From NCBI GenBank assembly GCA_033060915.1, contig CM065389.1, forward strand, positions 20,784,501-20,848,500: DNA of 64,000 nt, given 5' to 3'. A program made the position numbers and the translations under genes. Below are positions 24,801 to 36,399 of the stretch, in pieces. Under the pieces are notes generated by a model. It did not search any database. It was not told the origin of the DNA and saw nothing but the letters and a program-made list of their open reading frames with translations. Each line of letters begins with the position of its first letter. Within the stretch, counting starts at the first letter, position 1. This DNA is from Euryodendron excelsum. Its lineage: Eukaryota; Streptophyta; Magnoliopsida; Ericales; Pentaphylacaceae.

Positions 24801-27800
24801 ACAGGACCTATGGACCTTTAGAGTCACTCTTGCACAGGACCATTAGGAGAATTGTGGATTAGAGGCTAGAGTTGAGGGTTCATCAAGACGCTTTGACCTT
24901 CCCTTGAGGGGATCATCGTTTGATCTGAAAAAGAGAGCGAGAGAGAGATCTTCATCAAGGATATGCTGACATAGGTATTTGATGGATGTCAACTCTGTAT
25001 AAATGCATGTCAATTCCCGAATGCTTAGCCAAATCCTACCTACTCACTGGGAAAGGATTACAATTGTAGAGTTGATTGCCTATCTGTCGCCTTAGGAGAA
25101 TAGGCCATGAAATCCCAAGCTCCCACACCAATATAAAGGGTGGCCACGCTTTTCTCCAATGGACATGGTACAAAAAATATACCAGTCACAAATAAGCAGC
25201 AATTCTAAGGTCCAATTTTTGGACTGAAGTACTCTCACTCCATTGACACTCTCTCCCCTCCTAGGACTGCCTTAGCTCTCTCTCCTCCACCTCTAGTGGT
25301 CCTCCGCCGTGCCATCGCTTGTCATTAGCTTCCCAAAGAGCCTTCTTCCGCTGGTCATTCCACCAGTCTGGCACCCCTCATTCACTATCCCCTCCACACA
25401 ATTGTATAGCTTAATTCTTTTATTATGTTTCTTTACTGCCTTTGTCGATAGTTTAACTATTTTCTTAAACAGTTGGATAGATGGAATTGAATTATTAATT
25501 CTTATATTTTCTTTCATTTCTATCATCATATTTTTGGATTACTTCAAAAATTTTGTAGGTTGCGGTCTCAAATTATTAATGACATTCAGTGTTTGAAAGT
25601 AATTGATTGGTGTTGAATGCTCCTTTGGTGTTAATACTTTCTGGATAATTTTGAAGGTAATTAATAAATTTCAAAGTTAGATTTACTGTCAAAACCATGC
25701 CTCAATTATTTACCAAAAAAAGAGCGTTATAAATAAAGAAAGCTCTTTGGAAAAGTTGTGCCTTTGATTACAAAAATGAAAGGTATTCAACAATGATGAA
25801 GAAATATTCGTAGTCACCTCACACAATAACTCCTATCTATGATCAAATTCAATCTGGACTATGCCTATCACCATCTTCGCTTCAAAGGATCTTTACCAAT
25901 TGAACTCCAAAAAAATTATTCAATTAGCTGATGGAGAAGCCATAATGTTCGCACCTGTGACCAAATTGGAATGCTGCTAGAATTGTATTGGGCTGGTGGC
26001 CAAAGTAATATCACTTTGTGTTGTGTTGGTTGTTGTGGTGGCTCAATAGGAAGTATAGGGATAAACCTTAAAAGCCTTCACCAATCAAAAGTTGGCCTAA
26101 CAGATAGTCTTTTTCTCATAAGTAGCACATTAACATCTGTTTGCACCATTTGGTACCCTCATTTAGTCTCATTTTGTATGTCGGACAAGATGAGATTCAT
26201 AAATTTCAGCTTGATAGTTTTGGTGAAGTATTGTTATTTAATCATATGGTGGTTAATATGCATCTCATAATTTGTGAGAAACTCAGTGTTCAAGAATTTA
26301 AAAAACAAGAACAGAGTAGTCCATCCTTTTACTTTAAAAAGTATATGTGGTGATATGAGTAGAGATCCTCTTCCTGTTTTGCTAACAATTTTGTTTTTTA
26401 TAAGAGGGTATATTGTTGCTTGGTTGTACCATGCCAACAAGTTTGGTTTTTCGTTCTGATATTTTTGTGATAGTGTCAATGCTAGCATATATCAGTTATT
26501 TCAACAGTTAACGATTTTGCGTACTTGGTTCTGTATTATTTTGGCTGCCTGTTCATAGTTGATATTTGAACCACAGACTTCATATTTTATTGCTGTTAAA
26601 TGAATCACCGCAACTGTAAGCTTCCTCTACTGAGAGAAATCTTTTTAGTTTATGTTTGTTAGCTTCTTATCTCCTTGATTGGATTTTTAGGGTAACAGCC
26701 TTATGAGGATTTTAAATGTTGCGGCATTTGCTGTATCTGGATATGCTTCTACTGAAGGAAGACATTGCAAGCCATTTAATCCATTACTAGGGGAGACGTA
26801 TGAGGCTGACTTTCCAGATAAAGGCCTTAGATTTTGCTCAGAGAAGGTTTCACTTTTAAACCTGAAGTTAATCTGGACTCTTTTCTTTTCTTTTTTTCAT
26901 AAATAAAATTTAAGTTAATATGGACTTTTTCTTGCCTATCTTGTACTTTCCTACCATTGCTTGCTTTTTCTGTTTTAAGTAGAATGTATAATGTCATGTA
27001 AGGTTTATGCATATCAAGCCACCAGTTGTTCAACCTAGATGTATGACCTTGAAATCTACATTTGCATATAACCTGCATAGTGCAGAGACACTCTCTAGAA
27101 AAATTAGCCATCTACGCTAAACCTTTTTACTTGATATCTGCACAGTAATGTATGTGTTATAATTGAAGGTCCGAAGCTTAACATAACTAACACCAAGGTA
27201 ATATTGTCTAGGATATTTAATCTTGCCTTACAAGTTCTGAAATTTATTGTATAACTGTTGTCAAGTGCATGCTGTGTGGGTGAAGGAGGGAAGTTCTATA
27301 TGTGCCATTGTACATCTTCTTGATGAATTGTGAAAACCTCCATAAGAAGCTCCCATTATTGGTCAAGGTACATTTTTTTGGAAGGAGAAACCACGTTGAT
27401 ATGCTTTTAAAGAGCAAGAGTCCTATATTCGAGACGAGAACAAATAAAGACTAGGAAATGTCATGGAAATCAGACCCTTAAACCTTTAGAAGTGGGTTTG
27501 GAAAGCTATTGAATTTATCTGCTTTTGCATGTTGAATTTCCATATGGATGCTCTTTCTTCTTTCGTGGAGGTATCTGGAAATGTGATTAATAGAAGTCCA
27601 ATCTGATTTTTCTGATGCCCTGATATGATGCAGTGCATATTTACCACTGGGTGGGTGTGACCGTATTGAGTTAAAGATTACTCAAACACTAAAAGGAGCT
27701 ATGCTGAAGGAGATGTTGTATTATTTGAACTGTATTTCTTTTCCTCTTTTGCCCAGGACCTATAAAGATGATCAAATAGTTCAGGATGGTGGAGGATTAG

Positions 27801-30800
27801 GTGGATTAGTGCCAGTGTGGTGGCAAGATCAGTGTAGTAAATGAGATCCTGAACAGTAGAGGTTGTAATTAGTTGGAAAAAAATAGTAAGAACAGAAGAA
27901 CGAAAATGACATTGATTCTGGCTATCAAAAAAGAAACTCCTCAGGGTTTCAAGATAATCCTACAATAATTTTTTGTTTGTTTTTTTAATATCCTGCAGAT
28001 TGATTATTGTGTGTATTTGACTTGGAAATGTATTAGAATTTCTTGCTGCTAAGAATTAAATTGCTAAGGGTGGTGGTTTTATTTGTGTCAGGTCAGTCAT
28101 CACCCAATGGTTGTAGCATGCCATTGTAAGGGTGCAGGATGGAAATTTTGGGGCGACAGCAATCTCAAAAGCAAATTTTGGGGCCGCTCAATTCAGCTTG
28201 ACCCTGTTGGCATTTTGACCTTGGAATTTGATGATGGAGAAGTTTTTCAATGGAATAAGGTATCCCAAAAAGCATGCATTTTTTGGCCCTAGATCAATGC
28301 ATCTGTATTTTTTATTTTTAATGTAGTCCAGTATAAAGTTGACTTTCTTCTGTCAGGTAACAACATCCATATACAATCTTATATTGGGAAAACTGTACTG
28401 CGATCACTATGGTACGATGAGTATACAGGGGAACCGCAACTTTTCATGTAAGCTTAAATTCAAGGAACAATCTATCATAGACCGCAATCCTCACCAGGTT
28501 CTCTCTCTCTCTCTCTCTCTCTCATGAAATACTGTTTGTGCAAAGTAACAACGTTGGTTTCTGTAAAAATAAACTTGCTTTGAATTGCAAATGTTTATGC
28601 ACCCTGCGGTTTTACCTTATGGAATTTGTTCCAAGTTTCTATGTAAAATGAAGAGTTAACTTGTGAGTCCGTAGGACTCCGGATTATAAGGTAAACTAAA
28701 AACCTGAATAAAATGGTACCTGATAGTAAGGCGTTTTGAGAGAAAGAGAATGAGGAAAGCAGAAAGAGTGAGAAGCAACTCGAAACTTGTATAGAATGGT
28801 ACATGACAATGAGGTGTTTTGTTGAGAGGAGAATAAGGAAAGCAGAAAGCATAGCAACTCAAGCAAGTTGAAAAATGAGATGCAGTCTCACCTTCTTATT
28901 GGAGTTTGATCTAATTATTTGTCCCCTTGATTTCTACACCAGATGTTGTGTTAGGTGCAATCTACAAGGGCCATTTCCTTAGTTATGGCCAGCTCAAAGC
29001 TATCAATTCCCGAGGCTATGAAGCATGTTAGAGTATTCCATTGTGATAGCATATGTATCCAGGTTTTCATGAGTGCAATGACCATTAAACACAAGATGTT
29101 TTACCATCCTACCTGCCACGTGAGGGACTGATTAATCATATGCTCCCTCATCACCAGTCTGACATTTCACATTCCCTTGAAATTTAATTAATTGTTTAGC
29201 TGACTGCAGAACTCTTAAGTAGTTAAAGCCCTTCAATTTTTGCTGTAGTAATCTAGTGGCAAAGATTCTTGAGAATGCCACACCAATATATACAATGTAC
29301 TTAGAGCTGAAGCTGTGCCCAATATCAATTCCTGCAGACATTGAAGTCTAATGCACAAAAACAAACAACAGACAGATACACCCTAAAGGGAAGGAAAATT
29401 TCTGGATTTCTGCAATTGAATCCCTAGACTCAAATCCATGGCTGAAGATCGATAAAAATTTCTGTAGATTATGAAGATTCCATTTGTAGAGTTTCTTATG
29501 CTGTCCAAAGACAGACAGTAGAATACTTGAAACATTAAAAGCTTTTAGTTGGACAATTGATACCCAAAGCAAAATTTAAAAAATAGCCACAAAGTTTATT
29601 GCAACTCCCTCACAAAGAATGCTTCTCTCGAGGAGGTGACCCATCTCTATCTTGGGTACAGTTAAATTTCTGCCAGGACAAAGTTTCTGGTTGGACAAGG
29701 GATACAAGAGCAAAGTTGTTCATTAATTTCGCACTGAAAACTGTAAGAAAGGAAGCCAAACAAAAACAGGAATTTGAGGCAAAATCTGAACAACCTCCAA
29801 CTTGTATTGCGTAGTGTTAAGGAAACACCATACCATACTAACTGTCAACATCTCCAGCAAAATGCATTAGTCTTCCTTAAAGACCTATTGTATACCTTTT
29901 AAATTAGCAAAGCAAGGACCATGACAAATTGCTTCTGTAGGTATTTGAGACAAAACCTCAGCAATTAAGGTTTTGCTATCTTGTAGAAGAGATTATTTTT
30001 CTCAAATTCCCTGCAACTGATTTACAATGGACTTAGATGGTTTCTTTATAATAGGATACAATGTGTTCCTGTAGGGCCTTCAATGGTTTCTTTCCTGGAT
30101 GATAGAATGTACAGCTGTAGGGGCTTTGATTGTGTTGCAGTTGCAAAGTGAGGGTGGCTAATCATGAAGAGGGAAAAGCTCAAACCATCGTAATTCTGTC
30201 AGTGTTCTTGTGTTTGTTTTTTCCCGATATACAAGTATCTAATGCATATCACAAGAGATTCCTAAATCCTATACTTTCTGATTGATATTATAAATTTAAG
30301 GTGGTCTTTGCTAATGCACAACTAGCACCATATAAAATTGCGTGCAGCACAGTTGCACAATGTTAATAAAAATCTAGTACTTCCGCTGTTCTGTGGTTAT
30401 CGGCTAAAATTTTAACATTGTAATGCAAGTAAAAGAATTGGTAGTGAAGGGTTGGTTTATCATCAAAATTTTTGCCTTTGTGAGGTACTGGCTATTGAAA
30501 GTTTGGATGGATTGTCATAAAGTAGAGAGAATAGTAAATTTAGTACTCTTTATTCCTGGCTGCAGATACTGTCCTCATTGTCTTGATAACTATTGGAAAA
30601 TGTAACTTAGATGATGCATTTGCATGACTTGGTAAGTACAGAATCTATCCTTCATCTAGGTGTCGTTTATAGTCTGGTTTCTGAAGTGTTCCAATAAGTG
30701 CAACAATCTCATGGCAGTACTATAAATCTAATATGGAACTTCATGGTAACTGTTCTTTATACCTCATGTATCAATTATTCTTTTTCATTTGTGGCTTGTT

Positions 30801-33442
30801 TGCTATTTTGATTTGATTGGTTGTAATTTTCCTTTCTAATGAGAACTAGTTCTGACACTTGCATCACGTTTGGATAGTACCATTGTAATTATACCCATTC
30901 TTTTTTGTTCATAATATTTTGGAAAGTCATATTCATGAATACCTCAGTTCACAAAGTCAGTGGCATCACAAAGGACCGAAGCCATATACTCAACTCAACA
31001 AACCTTTTCCAACTACTTGTGGTTGGCAATATGAATCTTGTTTCACCATTCCACTTGATGAAGGGCCATAATTTCAATTAAACCATAAGATAACATATGT
31101 TTCTATATAATCAAGTTTATTCCGGTCTCTCTCATCCCCTAGCATTATCTTGAATGTGGATGGTGTCACTCTTCCTAACTAGGCACTTATCAGTTTTCAT
31201 TGTCCATAATTTAGACTACTAAAATAAAATTTTCCTCATTTTATGTTGAATAGGTGCTACCTCTACCCTCTCAAGAATTCGATCATTCTAGCCCTATCTT
31301 CCCTGGTTTTTCCACTCATCCACCTTTGTATATTCATCTCAGCTACATTTATTTTGCTATCATGTTGTTTTTTGATTGCCCAACATTCTGTGCAATCAAG
31401 CATGGCTATTCTTGTAGCAGTCTTATAGAATTTTCCTTTAAATATCATGGGTATGCGTCGATCACACAATACTCCTGATGCATTCTTGCATTTAGTCAAT
31501 TATGCCTTAATTCTATGGTTAACATCAACACTAATTTCTCTCTTTATATGTATAACTGAGTCTAGGTATCCAAATTATTCGCTTTTTGGTATTTGTTGGC
31601 CTTCAATACTATCCCTCCGTTTGTATTTCGTCTTTCACTAGAGTTAGATTCCATAATTCAATTTTAGCCCCACTTATTTTAAACCCTCTCAATTCTAGAT
31701 AGGGTAGGCCAAAGGCCTAATAGTGGACCTCTCTTGGCCAAGAAAGCCCAATTTTATCCTGACTAGGGTAGTCTAGGAGGTGGATCAACTTGCAGTTTTG
31801 AGCTCTGTTGCCTGTTAAGGCCATAATTAGCTAACCTGTCAGCACAGTGGTGGCCCTCAAAGTAAACACAAGCATTTTGATTTTTCTGGGTAGACAAGTA
31901 CTCATTCTTTCCCTCCTGATTTCTAGAAGATTTATCTCAGTACTGAGTAAAAGTTTAATAAATGCAGATTAGGAATCATGACTGGCCAATAGCTTAGCTA
32001 CTAATCAAAAGGGTTGAACAAACTTCGTATAATTGAACATAATTGTAACACTGTAAGCATAAAATATGATATCTTTGCATTGCATTCCTAAGCATCGGAG
32101 TAAGTGCCTATGTTTCTATTCATCATTTCATGCCGCAACTATAAAATAAAGTTATTACAAAACATTAGGCCTGTCCCAAGGCCATTCATATACACATAAC
32201 ATTGTCTTTCAAAGTAGTACATAAGTCCAAACATGGTTCAAGGACTTAAACTATGGCATGCATCTCTAGCAGACATGGCGTGACTCTTCAAGCATCCACA
32301 ACTGTGCAGGTTTGTCAAAGCATTCTCAAATCCTATCTAGGCCTTTACTCTTTATTCCATGAAACAATGGAGTAAGCATTAGTCCAGTGGCATACATGAA
32401 TTCACCATGGACATTTTATAGTATAAAACATTGCTGCTCAATGTGCATGATGTACGACTGATTACTTTCTTCTGAAGTAGTCATGAAACATTTATATTCT
32501 TATCACAATGGAAATTGTCATAGCATTCATTATATAATCAACTTAATCATAATGCACACACTCCCCTTGGGGACAATGGTTACCCATGCTCAATTCATCC
32601 ATGTAGTGAATCACAACTGACCAAAAGGCCCCCACAGGATGTCTCCCCAAATAATAACGTTGGCTTGTTTTAAATCCCTTGATATAGGGCTCTCGAGTAT
32701 TGCGTATGATGCATTTTTAAACATCTCTTCTATTTTCCTTACATTGTAGAGACATCCCACTGCACCCTTGAGAGCCAAGTGTCCCACTAGTAATACTTGC
32801 ATTATCCCATTGTGTAGACACACACACTTGTTTTTCCCACATTCTTGCACCAATGTAGTGGCATTATAGAGAGACTATTAAGTGGCGAATGTTGGATTTC
32901 TGTTGGTGTTTGGCTTGAAGGAAAATAGGAGTGAAAATGGAGGAAAATTCTAGGAAAGATTGTCCAAGCTTGAAACCAAGGTAAGAAGCAAGACCTTAAG
33001 CTTATATTCTCCCTTTAATCGGTTTGGTTTTCTTTCAATCATCATTTTATGATAGAAATTGTGAATTTAAGTTTTGAAAGAAGACAACGTTTTAATAAAG
33101 ACCTTGAAAGCCCATTTTGATACATGTGTTTTGGTGATTTCTTGAGAGTTAGCTAAGTTATGACTTCCTTTACCTAGGTTGAGACTGTGAGATTGTATTG
33201 GAGTCTTTGTGTTCTTCATTTTAGACACGACCATGTAGAAGAACACTTTTTTAATTGGGAAATTGTAACAATATTGTTATTATACATTATTTAGCATTGG
33301 CGGCTTTAACTCATTGTGTTTATGACGGATTAGAAGGAGTTGTCTTTTTTCTTATTTCTTTTTCATCTTCTCTCTCTCAATGCTGGTTTTAGGTAGACTA
33401 GAGTTGAAACATCATTATTCAATCCATACCCACACACCCCCC

Positions 33443-33489
<47 letters not shown>

Positions 33490-35756
33490 TTCTCTCTCTC
33501 TCTTCTTTTCTCCTTTTTTCTTTCCACAGTTGAATTGCCTGTGGCGAAGTTTAATTTTTCTCCTTAGGATCTGGCCAGTGGGGTATCCCTCCCCTGCATT
33601 GCTTTGAGACTGCAGAGATATTTCACCTGGATTTGAAAACCAAAATGAGGAAAATATGTTTAACCTTGTGCGCATAAAGAATCAGAAAAACACTTGCCTT
33701 ACAACAAATGAATTAGAACTTTGAATCAAAGAATGATCAATAATATCAAAGTATATTGTCTCCTGCTTAGATTGAGAAATCCAAGAAAAATTACTATATC
33801 CTCTATTCAAAGGAGAGAAATTAATCTGGATATAATGCTGATTCAGAAGAATTTAACTCTTACAGAATTGATGAAAAGGGGGATATTGATTATCGAACCA
33901 CTTCGCCTGTCTCTAAAAAATGATGGACAGTTTATTATGTATCAAACCATAGGTATTTCATTAGTTCATAAAAGTGGGCATCAAACTAATCAAAGATACC
34001 GAGATCGAAGATATGTTGATAAGAAGGATTTTGATGAATCCATGCCAAGACATCATTTTGTAATAAAGAGCCATTTTGATGCGCGTTCTGTTTTAAAGTG
34101 AGAGGCTCTAATTCAGCCATATCATTATGTAAAAATTCTGTACAAATTTTATGTTTGTATAGCATTACTCATATAGTTATACACACACACACACATATAT
34201 ATTCAATGACCAGGAGTATCCCCTCCTTTGGTGGGACTAATCCCATGGAAACAACTCGGTGTCAGATTAGACATCTGCTTGGTAAATATTTTACCTGTAA
34301 TGACCATTATTTAAACATAATGTACTTAAAAAACTCGCTATGTGAATTATTTTGCAGGTACATGGTATGGTTCAGGATCGGAATGGAAAAACAGTTGCAA
34401 CTTTATTTGGGAAATGGGATGAGAGCATGCATTACCTGAATGGAGACTGCTCTGGGAAGGGAAAAGGATCCCAGTTGTCAGAAGCCCATTTACTTTGGAA
34501 GCGGAGCAAGCCTCCCCAGTTCCCCACTAGATATAATCTGACACGCTTTGCCATCACATTGAATGAGCTTACTGCTGGATTGAAGGTGACTGTAATGATG
34601 AGTTTGCTCCTATCTTAAGTAACATACCCACTTTCTTGTGCTACTTTGAAATGGTGTGAAAATCATCCATTTAGATCCCATTCCATGTTGGGGCTACAAA
34701 TTCCTCCTTTAAAGTGATACACACTATTGTGGCCCCCAAAATGGTTTTTGATGATTGATACCCTATAGATGTTGAAACAAGTTAGGAGTCATTTTAAATG
34801 TTATATAAGTGAGATAATGATTGTTTTCAGTGGGTCTTTACAGGCCCCAATCCCTGCAATTCTGTTAGAGATTAAATTTAATTTTATGCAGGAAAAGTTG
34901 CCGCCCACAGATTCAAGGCTCAGACCTGATCAGAGATGCTTGGAAAATGGGGAGTATGACGTGGCAAATTCAGAGAAGTTGCGTCTCGAGCAGCGGCAGC
35001 GGCAGGTAAATTATTGTGTTTTTTTGCTATCTTTTTCAACTAATCAGTGGTTGGCTCCTAATGCACAGCCTAATGTCTATGGTAGACAACATGGTGCCTG
35101 GTTAGGATTACACTGCATTTTTGTGATGTTTGAAGCATAGATGTAGGATCTACGTCCTCTCAACTGGCTATTTGGAATTTGTTAGCTAAGTAGAACATGG
35201 ACTTTAAACATTAACTATTATCAATAGGAGTTATTACGCTGCCAAATTTACAAAATTTATAATCTGCACAGGTGTTTCATAAGTTTATAGGAAAATCATA
35301 TTTGAGAAAGGCCTTAGGCCTGGCCAAATAATTGAGAGAAATCAAAGCAATCTTCATTTCCCAGTATTGATTCATTTTGGCTGGTTAGATTGTTTTAGCA
35401 AAATAATTTTAATTTGAATTTTCATTTATCCATGCTTGATTTCTTTTTCCTCTTTTTGTATAGCTTGTACACTTATAACTTTCCTTAAAAGTAGATTCCT
35501 TGTTTGAAAGCTCTCTACAGTTGACTATTTGATATAAGTTGCTTGGCCTTGATTGTGGATGATGGAAGTTTGGTTTAATGGAGTCCAGGCACGTAAGATG
35601 CAAGAGAGTGGGTGGAAGCCTAGGTGGTTTGCAAAGGAGAAAGGAAGTGATACCTACCGCTATGTCGGTGGTTATTGGGAGGCTCGAGAGAAGGGAAGCT
35701 GGGATTTGTGTCCTGATATCTTTGGTCAATTACCTTCAGATCAGGTAACGGACTGA
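12895..35756 (+). CDS. ORP1: Oxysterol-binding-protein-related protein, ORP1 class (PH + OSBP domains), 10 exons
   Basis: Exons read from frame continuity and GT-AG borders: 12895-13446, 14105-14461, 19343-19442, 22383-22828, 26691-26846, 28092-28259, 28357-28497, 34358-34585, 34892-35005, 35589-35756. They total 2430 nt, or 809 aa, close to the roughly 815 aa I recall for Arabidopsis ORP1C/1D. The start MHPFCC is the conserved N-terminus of this class. Domains: a PH domain at about 105-233 (GILYKW; W in [14 protein letters not shown]); a helical stretch at about 245-310; an acidic linker at 337-370 with an FFAT-like core AFFDTRD at 363-369; and an OSBP ligand domain from about 443 to the end. 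The ligand domain keeps KPFNPLLGE (512-520), the signature EKVSHHP (536-542, with the HH pair that contacts the PI4P phosphate in Osh4-type proteins) and KLRLEQRQR (745-753). Known for the family: lipid exchange at ER contact sites. Inferred: PI4P/sterol transfer. Introns 2, 3, 4 and 7 are 3-6 kb and full of mobile-element remnants. The exact end of exon 10 is the least certain point. Confidence 0.93.
14462..17750 (+). other. ORP intron 2, left part
   Basis: Non-coding, T-rich. Contains an A19 run followed by GA-rich sequence at about 16315-16400, probably the tail of a retroposed fragment. No protein similarity is recognised in any frame. Confidence 0.4.
17760..18480 (-). mobile_element. Possible antisense LTR-type fragment in ORP intron 2
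   Basis: Read on the minus strand it shows AT-rich DNA followed by a TATA-like CCTATATATATAGGG (around 18060-18074), then a C/T-rich stretch with CTCTCTGTCCCTC, the order seen in a U3/R boundary of plant copia-type LTRs. Includes a G18 run at 17879-17896. Terminal dinucleotides and a target duplication were not located, so this stays tentative. Confidence 0.3.
18833..19240 (+). repeat. Tandem duplication of about 206 bp in ORP intron 2
   Basis: Unit 1 (18833-19034) and unit 2 (19039-19240) both run from GCTTTGTTT to CACATGTGTGCA with only scattered differences; blocks such as TTTTGCAACTTATGATTTTT are identical. The second unit ends about 100 nt before exon 3, so the duplication lies next to a splice acceptor. 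Confidence 0.85.
19530..20620 (+). mobile_element. Decayed L1-clade LINE fragment (end of RT to zinc-knuckle region) in ORP intron 3
   Basis: With frameshifts and stops, the plus strand reads like the C-terminal half of a plant L1 ORF2: LAGWKRQ / WSKGGRL, then [16 protein letters not shown] near 19735-19790, then [15 protein letters not shown] near 20178-20216, [11 protein letters not shown] near 20380-20415, and [16 protein letters not shown] near 20534-20580 (compare the family's LTLDNLQRR...E-HLL-HC). The order matches the family. Same orientation as the host gene. The element is dead: no long ORF is left. Confidence 0.75.
20690..20790. repeat. Poly-T / poly-G / CG run cluster in intron 3
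   Basis: T-runs at about 20697-20712 and 20739-20750, a G22 run at 20756-20777 and then alternating CGCGCGCGC at 20778-20786. Low-complexity DNA inside LINE-derived sequence; assembly or slippage errors are likely here. Confidence 0.8.
21120..21284 (+). other. Unidentified coding-like segment in ORP intron 3
   Basis: An open frame of 54 codons ending in TAA at 21282-21284 with protein-like composition ([16 protein letters not shown] followed by [18 protein letters not shown]), unlike the Phe/Leu/Lys-rich shadows nearby. There is no ATG in frame, so if real it is part of a larger, captured or retroposed coding sequence. I do not recognise the protein. It lies just after the LINE remnant and could be carried DNA or chance. 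Confidence 0.3.
23110..25390 (+). mobile_element. GC-rich LTR-like element with internal module repeats in ORP intron 4
   Basis: Sharp rise in G+C against the intron. Recurrent modules: CTCGGCACCTC at about 24188, 24267, 24477 and 24687 (spacings about 79, 210, 210); TTGAGCCTTGCTAGCC at about 23262 and 24338; ACRCGTGGAC near 23220 and 24091. A TATA-like CCAATATAAAGGG near 25128 followed by CT-rich sequence looks like a promoter/R region. No coding remains are seen, so this may be a solo LTR or a large non-autonomous element. Ends are approximate. Confidence 0.5.
28499..28523. repeat. (TC)n microsatellite directly after a splice donor
   Basis: About 12 TC repeats begin immediately after the GT of intron 7. 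Many similar (CT)n or (GA)n arrays occur in the window, e.g. 38730-38753, 45377-45411, 52638-52683 and 59345-59398. Confidence 0.9.
28702..28862. repeat. Two tandem copies of an 80-bp unit in ORP intron 7
   Basis: Copies at 28702-28784 and 28785-28862 share AATGGTACMTGA, AGGYGTTTTG and GGAAAGCAGAAAG in the same order, with moderate divergence. Confidence 0.7.
31200..31640 (-). mobile_element. RTE-type LINE fragment, antisense, in ORP intron 7
   Basis: The minus strand encodes [20 protein letters not shown], then [21 protein letters not shown] and [18 protein letters not shown] (31499 down to 31263). These are the conserved blocks at the C-terminal end of plant RTE reverse transcriptases. Upstream on that strand DVNHRIKA continues the match with interruptions. 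Not intact. Confidence 0.85.
31740..31900 (-). mobile_element. Possible LINE RNase H fragment, antisense
   Basis: The minus strand reads [17 protein letters not shown] at about 31870-31820, like the conserved end of the RNase H domain in plant L1 elements (xYREGNxxADxLAxxG). Only this short block is visible, and it borders the RTE piece. Confidence 0.45.
31901..33430 (+). other. ORP intron 7, unassigned sequence
   Basis: No protein similarity, element ends or strong repeats noticed. A minus-strand 80-codon frame at 32611-32853 has mixed composition but no recognised family. Confidence 0.35.
33444..33489. repeat. 46-base uninterrupted poly-C run
   Basis: A pure C tract preceded by CACACACCCCCCAC and followed by a TC-rich stretch. 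The G-rich complement could in principle fold as a G-quadruplex and the C strand as an i-motif. The length is unusual for nuclear plant DNA and may be inaccurate. Confidence 0.9.
33721..34050 (+). pseudogene. ycf1: Plastid ycf1 (TIC214) fragment inserted in nuclear DNA (NUPT), ORP intron 7
   Basis: The frame starting [18 protein letters not shown] and continuing with [56 protein letters not shown] and [15 protein letters not shown] is the highly conserved region near the 3' end of plastid ycf1. About 110 residues align without a frameshift. The ycf1 similarity ends near the DES codons at about 34035-34050 and the frame then reads into unrelated sequence to a stop at 34099-34101. Lying between exons 7 and 8 of a nuclear gene and lacking the rest of ycf1, it is a nuclear plastid insertion, not a gene. 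The open frame suggests a fairly recent arrival. Confidence 0.88.
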
Positions 35757-36011
35757 GCATGCCTGAATCATTCTCTCTGCATTTCTCTTTTTTTCTTTCA
35801 GATTTTTCGTCGACAGATTAGATGGTCGGCTGATTGTTGCTGATATGAACCGTTTAGGTTCGTATAACATGCATGTAAGTAAACTAGACAATGTTGGCAG
35901 GTAATAAAAGTCTAATTTCTCATTTCATGACTCGCATCCGAAGTGTTGGAGAATCCCATTGAAGCTCTTTAAGGTTGGATGGTGCGGATTTTTTTTATTT
36001 TTTATTTTAAA

Positions 36012-36105
<94 letters not shown>
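36012..36105. repeat. Compound (TG)n(GA)n microsatellite
   Basis: About 12 TG repeats followed by about 35 GA repeats, downstream of the ORP gene. A further short (GA)n lies at about 36385-36399. Confidence 0.95.
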
Positions 36106-36108
<3 letters not shown>

Positions 36109-36399
36109 TTACAGATTTGGCTTTGAATTAATTGAGCTGTCACTTTTATCACTCGCAGACTATACCACATCCGATAGCTAATAAAAATGCCCAGAAAATG
36201 TATGAACACTCGTTGGTTCCAGTAGTCAAAAGTGTGGCGACTTATTAGTTCTAGAAAAGAGAAAAAATAATTGCTTGAATTGAACTTGATATATGGCTCA
36301 AGTAGCATGAGGTTCTGTCAACTTTGGTTTGAGCTCCTGGAAATTGGGGTTTAGGTGGGCAACTTTGCAGTTTAAACTCTGTTTGAGAGAGAGAGAGAG

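Noticed and set aside
33380..33675. Frames with poly-Pro and poly-Gly over the poly-C run
   Set aside because: Translation of a homopolymer, not a gene.
33613..33720. Upstream extension of the ycf1 fragment with a 1-bp frameshift
   Set aside because: At first a frame here looked joinable to the ycf1 frame, but the plastid sequence I recall before LNQRMINN is different, so the plastid homology is taken to start near 33721.
34098..34439. 113-codon frame overlapping exon 8
   Set aside because: Reads mostly intron and CA repeats, and a different frame from exon 8, whose ORP frame is clear.
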